From: an uncultured Acetatifactor sp.
GTDB taxonomy: Bacteria; Bacillota; Clostridia; Lachnospirales; Lachnospiraceae
NCBI GenBank assembly: GCA_934436245.1
Contig: CAKSAM010000002.1
Span: 72,429-136,428 of the forward strand
Direction of reading: 5' to 3'
Length of the DNA: 64,000 nucleotides
Every line of letters begins with the position of its first letter. The stretch's first letter is position 1. This document shows, one piece after another, positions 7,333 to 17,636 of this stretch. Made by a program: the position numbers and the translations under genes. The notes under the pieces were generated by a model. The model was not told the DNA's origin, did no database searches, and saw nothing but the letters and a program-made list of their open reading frames with translations.

Positions 7333-7794
7333 ATGGACGGACAGAATTTTGAAAATGAAAACATTGTTACAGTAGATACTACAGCAACAGAGGTAACTCC
7401 GGCAGCAGAACCTGTACAGGATACACCGGTAACAGAACAGCCTGTCAGCAATAATTATCAGGACTATACGGCAAATGTACAGCAGCAGATGACATCAATA
7501 CCTCCGTATCAGCCACAGCAGCCGCAGAATACGGAGACGAATGTGTTGGCAGTTGTCAGCCTGGTACTGGGTATTCTTTCTATTGTTCTCGGATGTTGTA
7601 CCGGATGGATTGGTGCTTTGTTTGGTATCGGTGGAATTATTTGTGCTGTATTTGCTGACAAGCAGGGGAAGACCGGACTGGCAAAGGGTGGGCTGATCTG
7701 CTCCATCATTGGTATCATACTGGGGATTATAGTTACAATCATGGCTGCAGTTTTTTCTGTAGCATTTATGAGTGAATTTGCAAACTATTATTAA
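7333..7794 (+). CDS. DUF4190-like small membrane protein
   Basis: I place the start at ATG 7333, behind AAAGAGGAG, rather than at an upstream in-frame ATG inside the previous gene. The 153 residues comprise a disordered Thr/Pro/Gln-rich N-terminus (about 1-70) and two membrane segments joined by a short GKTGLAKGG loop, as in DUF4190 proteins. The role is unknown. It overlaps the next gene by 23 bases. Confidence 0.75.
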   Translation: MDGQNFENENIVTVDTTATEVTPAAEPVQDTPVTEQPVSNNYQDYTANVQQQMTSIPPYQPQQPQNTETNVLAVVSLVLGILSIVLGCCTGWIGALFGIGGIICAVFADKQGKTGLAKGGLICSIIGIILGIIVTIMAAVFSVAFMSEFANYY

Positions 7795-8206
7795 AAAACA
7801 GCGGAGTCTGGAAGATCAGCTTTATATTACAGGATGGATATTTCTGTTGGCCGGAAGCGTTGGAATATTTATTTACCTTCACAGGATCGTTCCGGAGATT
7901 AAGGGATATACTTGTGTGATTTATCGGCTGTTCGGCATTTATTGTCCCGGCTGTGGGGGAACAAGAGCGGTGAATGCAATCCTTACAGGACATTTTCTGC
8001 AGGCACTATGGTATCATCCGCTGGTTCCTTATACTCTTGTTATTTTTGGAGGTTTTATGCTGAGTCAGACGCTTGCCAGGTTACATATTGGCAGGATCAG
8101 AGGCTGGCGCTTCCATGAATGGCATCTGTATGGGGCGGTAGTGATCATAATTGTGAACTTCATCCTGAAGAATATATTGCTTCTCGGATTTCATGTTGCA
8201 CTTTAA
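7772..8206 (+). CDS. DUF2752 family membrane protein, second copy
   Basis: The 144-residue product carries the family signature CPGCGGTRAVNAI and WYHPLVPY between membrane segments. It shares that core with the protein at 5010, but the flanks differ strongly, so this is an old paralogue or an independent member. The start lies within the end of the previous gene, which supports coupled translation. It is the last clear gene of this membrane-protein cluster. Confidence 0.83.
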   Translation: MNLQTIIKKQRSLEDQLYITGWIFLLAGSVGIFIYLHRIVPEIKGYTCVIYRLFGIYCPGCGGTRAVNAILTGHFLQALWYHPLVPYTLVIFGGFMLSQTLARLHIGRIRGWRFHEWHLYGAVVIIIVNFILKNILLLGFHVAL

Positions 8207-8210
8207 CTTG

Positions 8211-8330
8211 ATGTTGTCAGCTGTTCTGAATGCATTCCTGTTTGTCTGCCGGAGCAAGGGGCTGGTTTATGCCTGCCAGGATCAGGAGAAGAAAGTTACT
8301 CTGATCGGTCAGATCAAAGTCTTAAAATAA
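8211..8330 (+). other. Short open frame or gene remnant, 39 codons
   Basis: This frame starts four bases after the DUF2752 stop and ends just before the shared terminator. No ribosome site is seen. The second half (KKVTLIGQIKVLK) resembles the edge of a folded protein, so it may be the remnant of a deleted gene rather than a real peptide. Confidence 0.25.
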
Positions 8331-8349
8331 TAAAATGATATAAGTTATA

Positions 8350-8382
8350 AAAATCCCCGATGCATAACGCATCGGGGATTTT
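8350..8382. terminator. Bidirectional terminator between convergent genes
   Basis: A perfect 14-bp stem AAAATCCCCGATGC (8350-8363 with 8369-8382) and a 5-base loop. The A and T runs at the ends allow it to stop transcription in both directions. Confidence 0.9.
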
Positions 8383-8388
8383 ATGCGA

Positions 8389-8886
8389 TTACTCTGTGAC
8401 AGAAGAGGTATCAGCCGTTTCCTCAACAGTGGATAGATTCACATCTTCAGGCTGTTCTCCATGTAAGAAGGTGATAATTATCTGGATACGCTTATAAGCT
8501 CTCGCATAATTCTCTTTGGCATAATCGGCAGTGAGCTGATTATAACCACCATTGCTGTAAGCCTCATGATAACTTTCTACCGCAGTAGTCATATAGGAAC
8601 TGGCTTCATCGGCTAAAGATTCCAGATAGTCAAATTCAGTGGGAAAATCCAAGGCGGCAAAATCCTTGAAGGAAGCATCCAGTTGATCCAGATATCCCAG
8701 AAGTTCTTCCGTTGCATTGTCTGATTGAGCATCTACATTATTGATTTCAGTATCAATATCCGAAATTTCAGTGCAAAATGCATCTATTTCCTCTTTAAAC
8801 TGAGTCAGCTGAGGATTCTTTCCACAGGCGGTCAGGGTCAGGGCGGTCAGGATTCCGGCCGTAATAGCAAGTAATTTTTTCTTCAA
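8389..8886 (-). CDS. Putative lipoprotein
   Basis: I choose TTG at 8886 as the start, because GGAGG lies eight bases upstream, while the ATG at 8895 touches the ribosome site. The 165-residue protein then begins MKKKLLAITAGILTALTLTA, a signal peptide with lipobox LTAC (Cys21), so it should be lipid-anchored outside the cell. The mature part is acidic and helical, a probable helical bundle. I do not recognise the family. It is divergent from metH. Confidence 0.75.
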   Translation of the reverse strand: MKKKLLAITAGILTALTLTACGKNPQLTQFKEEIDAFCTEISDIDTEINNVDAQSDNATEELLGYLDQLDASFKDFAALDFPTEFDYLESLADEASSYMTTAVESYHEAYSNGGYNQLTADYAKENYARAYKRIQIIITFLHGEQPEDVNLSTVEETADTSSVTE

Positions 8887-8971
8887 AGTAATCATCCTCC
8901 AAATCAATTGATCCACATAGAATTTATCATATTATGCGGCTTTGCGCAACCTATAATGTTAAAACCTCCCC

Positions 8972-9001
8972 TTTACGAATAAAAGTACCTTGTGGTATGA
9001 T
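8972..9001 (+). promoter_or_regulatory. Candidate promoter of the methionine synthase gene
   Basis: TTTACG (8972-8977), an 18-base spacer and TATGAT (8996-9001), 31 bases before the chosen start. No SAM riboswitch is recognisable in the 146-base gap. Confidence 0.45.
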
Positions 9002-9032
9002 TAAAAGAATCAGGAAACAGGAAAAGAGAACA

Positions 9033-11552
9033 ATGACAAGAGAAGAATTTATTAAATTAAGCAAAGATCATATCATATACCTTGACGGTGCGACAGGCTC
9101 CAATCTGGTAAAGGCAGGAATGCCTTCCGGGGTATGCCCGGAACAGTGGATCCTGGAACACCGGGAGGTAATGCTGCAATTACAAAAAGAATATGTACAG
9201 GCAGGTACCAATATTCTGTATGCGCCTACATTTACAGCAAACCGCATCAAGCTGGCGGAATATCATCTGGAAAAAAATATGTCCGCCATGATCCATGAGC
9301 TTGTGGCAATTTCGAAGGAAGCTGCAGCAAGTACTCCCGGACATCCGGTGTATGTGGCAGGCGATATTACCATGACAGGCGAGCAGCTGAAGCCCATGGG
9401 AAAAATGGAACTGGAAGAGCTTATCAGTATTTATAAAGAGCAGATTCTCTGCCTGGTGGATGCTGGTGCGGATTTGCTGGTGGTAGAGACCATGATGAGT
9501 CTGGCAGAAACCAGAGCAGCTTTGATCGCTGCAAAAGAAGTGTGCGATCTGCCGGTGATCGCCACTCTTACTTTTGAGGCAGATGGAAGAACGTTGTTTG
9601 GTACTGACGCCATGACTGCGGCTGTTGTATTGGAAAGCCTGGGTGCCAGTGCCATAGGAGCCAATTGCTCCACCGGTCCTGCCCAGATGGAAAGTATTAT
9701 TCGGGATATGGTATCACATACTAGAATCCCTGTGATCGCAAAGCCCAATGCAGGTCTTCCGTTCCTGGATGAGAACGGCAACACCTGCTATAACATGGAG
9801 GCGGAAGAATTCACGGAGGAGATGGAAGTGCTGGTGGACGTGGGTGCCACAATTTTAGGCGGCTGCTGTGGTACGACACCGGAGTACATACGGCAGATCC
9901 ATGGGCGCTTTGGCACAGAAGCAAAGATTACGTCAGCCAGAAGACCGGAGGGAATCCGGTATCTGACATCGGAGCGTCTTACTCTCAGCTTCGGATTAAA
10001 TGATGGCTTTTTCGTGGTGGGAGAGCGAATCAATCCCACCGGTAAAAAAGCACTTCAGGCACAGTTACGGGAAGGCAGCTTTGAAAAGGTAATACAGTTT
10101 GCTGAAGAACAGGAAGCCTGTGGTGCAAAGGTGCTGGATATCAATATGGGAATGAGCGGTATTGACGAAAAAGCCAGTATGCTCCAGGCACTGGAGGAAG
10201 TCAGCGGAGTGACAAATCTCCCACTCTCCCTGGACTCCAGCTATGTGGAAGTCCTGGAAGCGGCACTTCGTCATTATCCGGGACGGGCGCTGGTCAATTC
10301 CGTCTCTCTGGAGACGGAAAAATTCGAGAAGCTGCTTCCCATTGTAGCTAAATATGGTGCAATGTTCATCCTGCTTCCCCTGTCGGATGCGGGACTGCCC
10401 AAAGACATTGAAGAAAAGAAGGAAATCATTCATAAGATTTACGAAAGAGCGGCATCTCTGGGACTACACAAGGAAGATATTGTAGTGGATGGTCTGGTAG
10501 CAACCGTGGGTGCTAATCCCAAAGCTGCGCTTGAGACACTGGAGACTATCCGCTATTGCAAGGCAAACGGATTTGCCACGATCTGTGGATTGTCCAATAT
10601 TTCTTTTGCTATGCCGGAAAGAGGATTTGTCAATACAGCATTTTTGACCCTGGCAATTCAGGCAGGGCTTACCATGGCTATTGCCAATCCCTCCCAGGAA
10701 CTTCTTATGAGCTGTGCACTGGCTGCGGATCTGCTGCTGGATAAAGAAGATGCGGCTCTGCGGTACATTGAATATGCCGGAGGCGTAAAGGAACGGAGAG
10801 AAGAAAAGGAAGCGGAACTGGCGAAGAAACTGGCGCTTGTGGAAAGTCAGGGAACTTCATTCCAGACCCCGGGCGGAACCGTCAGCGATCCGAAGGAACC
10901 TGCTGTAGAAAGCAGCAGGCAGACCAGCGAAATGCAGGATAAACTGAAAACTGCTGTTTTAAAAGGAAACCGCAACGGGATCGTAAAGATCACGAATGAA
11001 GCATTGGAAAGCGGAGAAAAACCAGCAGAATTATTAAATCAGGTATTACTTCCTGCCATTAATCAGGTGGGTGAATATTTCGACAAAGGAAAATATTTTC
11101 TGCCACAGCTGATTGCCAGTGCGGAGGCTATGAAAAATTCCATTGAAGTGTTGGAACCATTATTACAGACGGATAGTAGTGGAGAGGAAATGCCTGTCGT
11201 TGTCATTGCTACTGTGGAAGGTGATATTCATGATATTGGCAAAAATCTGGTGGCACTGATGCTTAAAAATCACGGATTTCATGTGATTGATCTGGGAAAG
11301 GACGTTCCACAGGCAAAAATTCTGGAGACCGCCAAGGAGCATCATGCAGAATTTATAGCGCTTTCTGCGTTGATGACGACTACCATGCAGAGAATGCGGG
11401 AAATCGTAGCTGCTGCCAGGGAAGAAGGGATTACTGCCAAAATCATTATCGGAGGCGCTGTGATTACTCAGGATTATGCAGACGAGATTGGAGCGGATGG
11501 ATATTCCAAGGATGCGGCAGATGCCGTAAAACTGGCCAAAAGCTTAATGTAA
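9033..11552 (+). CDS. metH: Cobalamin-dependent methionine synthase, short form
   Basis: It transfers a methyl group from methyltetrahydrofolate through cobalamin to homocysteine. The start is ATG 9033 behind a GAAAAGAG ribosome site, giving 839 residues. Domains in order: homocysteine-binding barrel (1 to about 295) with zinc ligands Cys212, Cys278 and Cys279; pterin-binding barrel (about 310-570); a Pro/Ser linker; B12 cap (about 640-700) and B12 domain with DIHDIGKN, whose His733 is the cobalt ligand. The SAM-binding reactivation domain of E. coli MetH is absent, as is usual in Firmicutes and Thermotoga, so reactivation must use another protein. None is encoded nearby. Confidence 0.93.
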   Translation: MTREEFIKLSKDHIIYLDGATGSNLVKAGMPSGVCPEQWILEHREVMLQLQKEYVQAGTNILYAPTFTANRIKLAEYHLEKNMSAMIHELVAISKEAAASTPGHPVYVAGDITMTGEQLKPMGKMELEELISIYKEQILCLVDAGADLLVVETMMSLAETRAALIAAKEVCDLPVIATLTFEADGRTLFGTDAMTAAVVLESLGASAIGANCSTGPAQMESIIRDMVSHTRIPVIAKPNAGLPFLDENGNTCYNMEAEEFTEEMEVLVDVGATILGGCCGTTPEYIRQIHGRFGTEAKITSARRPEGIRYLTSERLTLSFGLNDGFFVVGERINPTGKKALQAQLREGSFEKVIQFAEEQEACGAKVLDINMGMSGIDEKASMLQALEEVSGVTNLPLSLDSSYVEVLEAALRHYPGRALVNSVSLETEKFEKLLPIVAKYGAMFILLPLSDAGLPKDIEEKKEIIHKIYERAASLGLHKEDIVVDGLVATVGANPKAALETLETIRYCKANGFATICGLSNISFAMPERGFVNTAFLTLAIQAGLTMAIANPSQELLMSCALAADLLLDKEDAALRYIEYAGGVKERREEKEAELAKKLALVESQGTSFQTPGGTVSDPKEPAVESSRQTSEMQDKLKTAVLKGNRNGIVKITNEALESGEKPAELLNQVLLPAINQVGEYFDKGKYFLPQLIASAEAMKNSIEVLEPLLQTDSSGEEMPVVVIATVEGDIHDIGKNLVALMLKNHGFHVIDLGKDVPQAKILETAKEHHAEFIALSALMTTTMQRMREIVAAAREEGITAKIIIGGAVITQDYADEIGADGYSKDAADAVKLAKSLM

Positions 11553-11571
11553 GGGAACTCGGAAAGTGCGT

Positions 11572-11600
11572 TTTACAACAAGGTTCTGAATGACTGTTAT
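11572..11600 (+). promoter_or_regulatory. Candidate promoter of ilvB
   Basis: TTTACA (11572-11577), a 17-base spacer and TGTTAT (11595-11600). The gap before ilvB is only 87 bases, too short for a T-box leader. Confidence 0.4.
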
Positions 11601-11639
11601 AAATATTTAACAGGGAGTATAAATAAAGGAGAGACGAAG

Positions 11640-13256
11640 ATGATTGGAGCAGATGCAATGATTAAGTGTCTGGAAGAAGAAGGGGTAAGCACTGTTTTCG
11701 GATATCCCGGAGTTGCCATATGTCCTTTTTTCAACAGTATTCTGGATTCCGATATTAAGACAGTATTGATCCGCACGGAGCAGAATGCAGCTCATGCAGC
11801 CAGTGGTGTGGCCAGGATGACCGGCAGACCCGGGGTCTGTGCCGTGACCTCCGGCCCGGGGGCTACGAACGTGATCACAGGTATAGCAACAGCTTTTGCG
11901 GATAGCATTCCTTTGGTCTGCATCACGGGACAGGTGAACAGCGGACTTTTAGGAAGTGATGTATTTCAGGAAGCAGATATCACCGGTGCTGTGGAATCTT
12001 TTGTAAAATACAGCTATCTTATTAAAAATGTCAATGATATTCCCAGAGTTTTTAAAGAGGCGTTTTATATTGCGAATACCGGAAGAAAAGGTCCTGTTCT
12101 GATTGATATTCCCATTGATATCCAGAATGCCACCATTAAAAATTTCCACTATCCGGAAGAGGTTAATCTTCGCACTTATAAGCCTACTGTCAAGGGGCAT
12201 GCTGTACAGATCAAAAAAGTCATCAAAGAGCTGGAAAAGGCAAAACGGCCCATTATCTGTGCCGGTGGTGGGGTCCTGCTCAGTGAAGCCGAAGAAGAAT
12301 TACGCAGCTTTGCAGAAGAACATGGTATCCCCGTGGTATCCACTATGATGGGAATCGGTGTGATGCCCACCGAACATCCCCTGTATTACGGAATGGTAGG
12401 CAATAACGGCAAAGTCTATGCTAACCGTGCCATGAACGAATCGGATCTGCTGATCATGGTAGGTGCCAGAGTGGCGGATCGTGCGGTCAGCCAGCCGGAT
12501 CTGATTACCCGCAACAAGATTCTGGTACATATTGATGTGGATCCTGCGGAAATCGGTAAAAATGCCGGCCCCTCCATTCCTCTGGTGGGCGATGCCAAGC
12601 ATATCTTCCAGGATTTCCAGAAAGAAGAATTCAGTTGCAGCTATGATGAATGGATTCAGACATTAAATGAATATCGTTCCACTATGGAGACGAAGCGAAC
12701 CCCCAATCCCGATTATGTGGACCCTGCAGCGTTTATAACCAGACTTTCCGAAAAAATGCAGGAAGATGGCATCTACGTAGCCGATGTTGGACAGAATCAG
12801 ATCTGGTCCTGCGGCTATCATATTGTAAAAAAAGGTAAGTTTTTGACCTCCGGTGGTATGGGAACCATGGGCTATTCCATTCCGGCAGCAATGGGAGCCA
12901 AGACAGCTGCCATGGATAAGCAGGTCGTTGCCGTGTGCGGTGACGGTTCGTTCCAGATGTCCATGATGGAATTAGCCACCATAAGACAGCACAATATCCC
13001 GGTGAAGATTATTGTGCTGAAGAACAATTATCTGGGAATGGTCCGTGAATATCAGCATTATACCTATAAAGACCATTACTCTGTCGTTGACTTATCAGGA
13101 AGCCCGGATCTGGACAAGCTGTCGGCGGCTTATGATATCCCATATCTTCGTCTGGAAACGATGGAACATGTAGATGAAATACTGGATGCTTTTCTGGCAG
13201 AAGATAAGACCATGTTACTGGAATGCCTGATCGATCCCATGGATCTGGTAAAATAA
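11640..13256 (+). CDS. ilvB: Acetolactate synthase, catalytic subunit
   Basis: First common step of valine, leucine and isoleucine synthesis: it condenses pyruvate with pyruvate or 2-oxobutyrate using thiamine diphosphate. The 538 residues have three domains. The N-terminal cofactor-activating Glu47 lies in RTEQNAAHAASG, an FAD-type central domain follows, and the C-terminal thiamine site has GDGSFQMSMMEL with NNYLG about 25 residues later. AAAGGAG precedes the ATG. A small subunit follows 20 bases later, which marks it as the biosynthetic rather than the catabolic enzyme. Confidence 0.95.
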   Translation: MIGADAMIKCLEEEGVSTVFGYPGVAICPFFNSILDSDIKTVLIRTEQNAAHAASGVARMTGRPGVCAVTSGPGATNVITGIATAFADSIPLVCITGQVNSGLLGSDVFQEADITGAVESFVKYSYLIKNVNDIPRVFKEAFYIANTGRKGPVLIDIPIDIQNATIKNFHYPEEVNLRTYKPTVKGHAVQIKKVIKELEKAKRPIICAGGGVLLSEAEEELRSFAEEHGIPVVSTMMGIGVMPTEHPLYYGMVGNNGKVYANRAMNESDLLIMVGARVADRAVSQPDLITRNKILVHIDVDPAEIGKNAGPSIPLVGDAKHIFQDFQKEEFSCSYDEWIQTLNEYRSTMETKRTPNPDYVDPAAFITRLSEKMQEDGIYVADVGQNQIWSCGYHIVKKGKFLTSGGMGTMGYSIPAAMGAKTAAMDKQVVAVCGDGSFQMSMMELATIRQHNIPVKIIVLKNNYLGMVREYQHYTYKDHYSVVDLSGSPDLDKLSAAYDIPYLRLETMEHVDEILDAFLAEDKTMLLECLIDPMDLVK

Positions 13257-13276
13257 CGGAAGGGAGCCCTGGTTAG

Positions 13277-13765
13277 ATGAAAAGAATATATTCTGTATTG
13301 GTAGAGAACCGTTCCGGTGTCCTGTGCAAGGTAGCCGGATTGTTCTCCAGAAGATGTTTTAATATTGACAGTCTTGCCGTAGGAGAGACAGATGATCATG
13401 CGGTCTCCTGTATGACCATCGTAAGCTCCGGGGATGAACGGACTCTGGAACAGATTGAAAAGCAGCTGAATAAGAAGCTGGATGTCATCAAAGTAAAGAC
13501 GTTATCCCAGGAACAATGTTATACCCGGGAATTAATGTTATTAAAAGTTAAATATAACAAGAATAATCGTAGGGATATCATAGAAATCTGTGACATTATG
13601 AAAACAGAGATCGTGGATATGTCAAAACACTTTATGATGCTGCAGATTTGCGATGCTCCGGAGAAAATTGATACTCTGATCAAGATGCTGCAGACCATCA
13701 GTATCGTGGAAGTCGCACGAACAGGAACCCTGGCATTAGCAAAATGTACGGAGAATGATGATTAA
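13277..13765 (+). CDS. Acetolactate synthase regulatory subunit, copy 1
   Basis: The 162-residue product has an N-terminal ACT domain (VLVENRSGVLCKVAGLFSRR) that senses valine in this family, and a C-terminal domain that contacts the catalytic subunit. It lies 20 bases behind ilvB. It is a distant paralogue of the next gene and differs most in the C-terminal half. Either copy could be the main partner of IlvB. Confidence 0.88.
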   Translation: MKRIYSVLVENRSGVLCKVAGLFSRRCFNIDSLAVGETDDHAVSCMTIVSSGDERTLEQIEKQLNKKLDVIKVKTLSQEQCYTRELMLLKVKYNKNNRRDIIEICDIMKTEIVDMSKHFMMLQICDAPEKIDTLIKMLQTISIVEVARTGTLALAKCTENDD

Positions 13766-13796
13766 AATACATCAATCATAATGTTAAATTCACTAA

Positions 13797-13825
13797 TTGA
13801 CATTCTACAGGCATCTTGCTATATT
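13797..13825 (+). promoter_or_regulatory. Internal promoter before the second regulatory subunit
   Basis: TTGACA (13797-13802), a 17-base spacer and TATATT (13820-13825). It would let the second subunit and ilvC be expressed apart from ilvB. Confidence 0.7.
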
Positions 13826-13896
13826 AAGAATACAGTTGCTGCACCGGTAACGGATAGCCGCAGCTGCAGGAATACGAAAGGTATGGTAAAGCATTC

Positions 13897-14415
13897 ATGC
13901 AGAAGAGAGTATTTCAGCTGTTGGTTGACAACACATCAGGCGTACTGAGCCGTATTTCCGGATTGTTTTCCAGACGTGGTTACAATATCGAAAGCATCAC
14001 GGCAGGTGTAACGGCCGATCCCCGTTTTACCAGAATTACCATTGTGACGTCGGGCGATGATGACATTTTGGAACAGATCGAGAAGCAGGTAGGAAAGCTT
14101 GTGGATGTACGGGATATTAAAGAACTTGATCCCGATGACAGTGTGTACCGTGAACTGGTACTGGTCAAGGTCAAGGTAGATCCTGGGAAACGCCTGGAGA
14201 TTCGTCAGGGAGTAGAGTTCCTTGCCAATAATTTCCGTGCGAAGATCATTGATGTGGGTGCGGAAAATCTGATCGTGGAATTCACTGGTAATCACAGCAA
14301 GGTAAATGCACTGATCCAGCGTTTTACGGAAGAGTATGAGGTACTGGAACTTGCCAGAACGGGTATCACAGGTCTGGGCAGAGGCATTGAGAACGTTACC
14401 TACATAGAGGACTGA
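13897..14415 (+). CDS. Acetolactate synthase regulatory subunit, copy 2
   Basis: The 172-residue product again has an N-terminal ACT domain (LLVDNTSGVLSRISGLFSRR) and the C-terminal small-subunit domain. It is closer to typical IlvH than copy 1. It has its own promoter 72 bases upstream and only a poor ribosome site, and is followed by ilvC. Two regulatory subunits for one catalytic subunit may give different valine responses, as with the multiple isoforms of enteric bacteria. Confidence 0.9.
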   Translation: MQKRVFQLLVDNTSGVLSRISGLFSRRGYNIESITAGVTADPRFTRITIVTSGDDDILEQIEKQVGKLVDVRDIKELDPDDSVYRELVLVKVKVDPGKRLEIRQGVEFLANNFRAKIIDVGAENLIVEFTGNHSKVNALIQRFTEEYEVLELARTGITGLGRGIENVTYIED

Positions 14416-14458
14416 TCATTCATAAAAGTAAGGTCTCATAATTTATTTTTGTTAGCTC

Positions 14459-14473
14459 TAGGGAAGATCCCTA
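14459..14473 (+). promoter_or_regulatory. Small hairpin in the ilvC leader
   Basis: TAGGGA and TCCCTA form a perfect 6-bp stem around AGA, 41 bases before the ilvC start. No T-run follows, so it is not a terminator; it may stabilise the mRNA. Confidence 0.3.
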
Positions 14474-14483
14474 TCAGTTATAA

Positions 14484-15533
<1,050 letters not shown>

Positions 15534-15561
15534 TCGATCGAAAAAATCCAATGCTATGACA

Positions 15562-15606
15562 AAAAGGCTGTGCGAAAACGTAAAAGTTTTGGCACAGCCT
15601 TTTTTG
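15562..15606 (+). terminator. Intrinsic terminator of the ilv operon
   Basis: A stem of about 17 bp with one mismatch (AAAGGCTGTGC core against GCACAGCCTTT), loop GTAAAA-like, followed by a T-run. Confidence 0.9.
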
Positions 15607-15712
15607 GCAAAAAAGAAGTTATTTCTGACCGAAAACAACAAAAATAAACTGGAAAATACATATTAATTACGATAAAATAAACGTAACTATTCAGAAGCCC
15701 ATTCGTAAAATC

Positions 15713-15730
15713 GCCTCTGCGAGGCTTTTT
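15713..15730 (+). terminator. Short GC hairpin with T-run, attenuator candidate
   Basis: GCCTC-TGC-GAGGC followed by TTTTT, 67 bases before the ABC exporter start. Upstream GAAGCC (15694-15699) could compete for the GGCTTT half, so it may act as an attenuator. Confidence 0.4.
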
Positions 15731-15796
15731 GAATAACATGTTTGATACAAGCATTTGCAGAAATAAGTTTGTGTCATTGGAAAGGCATTGAGTAAA

Positions 15797-17602
15797 ATGA
15801 AAGATTTTGAAGCAAAAACATCCCCAAGACGCAAAATGGATACGGAAAGCTGGTTTATCGAATGTTACCGGAATCACCAGGGACATCCGCTGCGTACACT
15901 GGTGCATCTGTACAAGGGAAATTATCATAAATTTGTCATGGCGGTCATCTGCTTTTTTGCAAAACATGCCTGTGTCTGGGTACTGCCGATCATTACAGCC
16001 AATATCATCAATGATGTGACTTCCCACAATCCGGATACCTTTCGGAATATTATTATTTACAGTATTCTGGAAGCCGGACTGATCGTGTTAAATATCCCGA
16101 TGAACTATCTATATACTTCCTATAAAAGTCTGGCCACCCGATATGCCGAAACTGGACTTCGAAAGGCGTTGATCCGGAAACTCCAGCAGTTATCCATTTC
16201 TTATCATGTAGAGACGCAGTCAGGAAGACTGCAGTCTAAAATCATGAGAGATGTGGAAGCGGTGGAAGGACTTTCCACACAGTTATTTTTAAGTATTCTG
16301 AATATCGCATTGAATATTGGTGTAGCCCTGGTGGTTACCATCAGCAAGAGCCGGATCGTGTTCGTATTTTTTCTGCTGACTACCCCTGTAGCAGCCATTA
16401 CCATGGTCACTTTCCGGAATATTATGAAGAGACGGAATACAGAGTTCCGTAAGGAAATGGAAGAGACTTCCGCAAGAGTCATGGAAATGGTGGAACTGGT
16501 ACCGGTAACAAGAGCTCATGCTCTGGAAGACGAAGAGGTAGCCAAGATGAGTGGACAGCTTTTTGCTGTGGCGGAAAAGGGCTATAAGCTGGATCTGATC
16601 CAGGCATTGTTTGGCTCCGTGGGCTGGGCTGTGTTCCAGATCTTTCAGGTAATCTGCCTGGCATTTACCGGATATCTGGCCATCGGCGGTAAGATTCAGG
16701 CTGGTGATATCACATTGTATCAGAGCTATTTTGCCACGGTGGTCAACCAGGTGTCCTCCATTGTCACCCTGCTGCCTACCATTGCCAAGGGCATTGAATC
16801 CGTTAATTCCATCGGTGAAGTGTTGTTATCCGAAGACATTGAAGACAACGAAGGCAAGGAAAAATTAGAGCAGGTGACCGGTGATTTTGCTTTTGAGGAT
16901 GTGTGCTTCCATTATAAAAACAACGAGCATAATGTGTTGAATCATTTAAATCTGCATGTAAAAGCCGGAGAGACCATTGCTCTGGTAGGAGAATCCGGTG
17001 CCGGAAAGTCCACGATCTTAAATCTGGTGATTGGTTTTAACCAGGCGGAAAGCGGAAAAGTCCTGATCGACGGAAAGGATATCAGTAAGATTGACCTGCG
17101 TACTTATAGAAGGCATCTGGCGGTTGTTCCCCAGACGTCTATCCTGTTTTCAGGTACCATCCGGGATAATATTACCTATGGATGTGAAAATGTGTCGGAT
17201 GAAGAATTACAAAAGGTGATCAAAGCTGCCAATCTGTCGGACCTGATCGCATCACTGCCCAAAGGTCTGGATACCATGGTGGGAGAGCATGGCGGTAAAC
17301 TGTCGGGTGGACAGAGGCAGCGGATCTCCATTGCCAGAGCGTTGATCAGGGATCCCAGGGTAATCGTGTTGGATGAGGCGACTTCTGCTCTTGACAGTAT
17401 CTCTGAAAAACTGATTCAGCAGGCATTGAATAATCTGACAGAAGGCAGGACTACCTTCATTGTGGCGCATAGATTGTCCACCATCCGGGATGCCGACAAA
17501 ATTGCAGTGATCGCCGAGGGCCATTGCACAGAATATGGTACCTATGAGGAGCTTATGGCACTCAGGGGTGAATTCTATCAGTTAAAACAGATCCAGAGCT
17601 GA
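15797..17602 (+). CDS. ABC exporter, fused permease and ATPase
   Basis: A half-transporter of 601 residues that should work as a homodimer in the membrane. ATG 15797 suits the GGAAAGG site better than the TTG at 15788. Six membrane segments (about 45-330) precede the ATPase domain with Walker A GESGAGKST, signature LSGGQRQR, Walker B VIVLDEAT and the switch His in IVAHR. All catalytic motifs are intact. The substrate cannot be told from the sequence; lipid, peptide or drug export are all usual for this family. It stands alone between ilvC and ruvA. Confidence 0.9.
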   Translation: MKDFEAKTSPRRKMDTESWFIECYRNHQGHPLRTLVHLYKGNYHKFVMAVICFFAKHACVWVLPIITANIINDVTSHNPDTFRNIIIYSILEAGLIVLNIPMNYLYTSYKSLATRYAETGLRKALIRKLQQLSISYHVETQSGRLQSKIMRDVEAVEGLSTQLFLSILNIALNIGVALVVTISKSRIVFVFFLLTTPVAAITMVTFRNIMKRRNTEFRKEMEETSARVMEMVELVPVTRAHALEDEEVAKMSGQLFAVAEKGYKLDLIQALFGSVGWAVFQIFQVICLAFTGYLAIGGKIQAGDITLYQSYFATVVNQVSSIVTLLPTIAKGIESVNSIGEVLLSEDIEDNEGKEKLEQVTGDFAFEDVCFHYKNNEHNVLNHLNLHVKAGETIALVGESGAGKSTILNLVIGFNQAESGKVLIDGKDISKIDLRTYRRHLAVVPQTSILFSGTIRDNITYGCENVSDEELQKVIKAANLSDLIASLPKGLDTMVGEHGGKLSGGQRQRISIARALIRDPRVIVLDEATSALDSISEKLIQQALNNLTEGRTTFIVAHRLSTIRDADKIAVIAEGHCTEYGTYEELMALRGEFYQLKQIQS

Positions 17603-17636
17603 CCATGGAAAAGGAAATAGAAAACTGAAAAGCTGC

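Noticed and set aside
8887-9032. SAM riboswitch before the methionine synthase gene
   Set aside because: No SAM-I core motif or terminator pair is seen in the 146-base gap.
11553-11639. T-box or other amino-acid riboswitch before ilvB, and before hisZ
   Set aside because: The leaders are under 90 bases and 80 bases and lack the T-box sequence, specifier stem and terminator.
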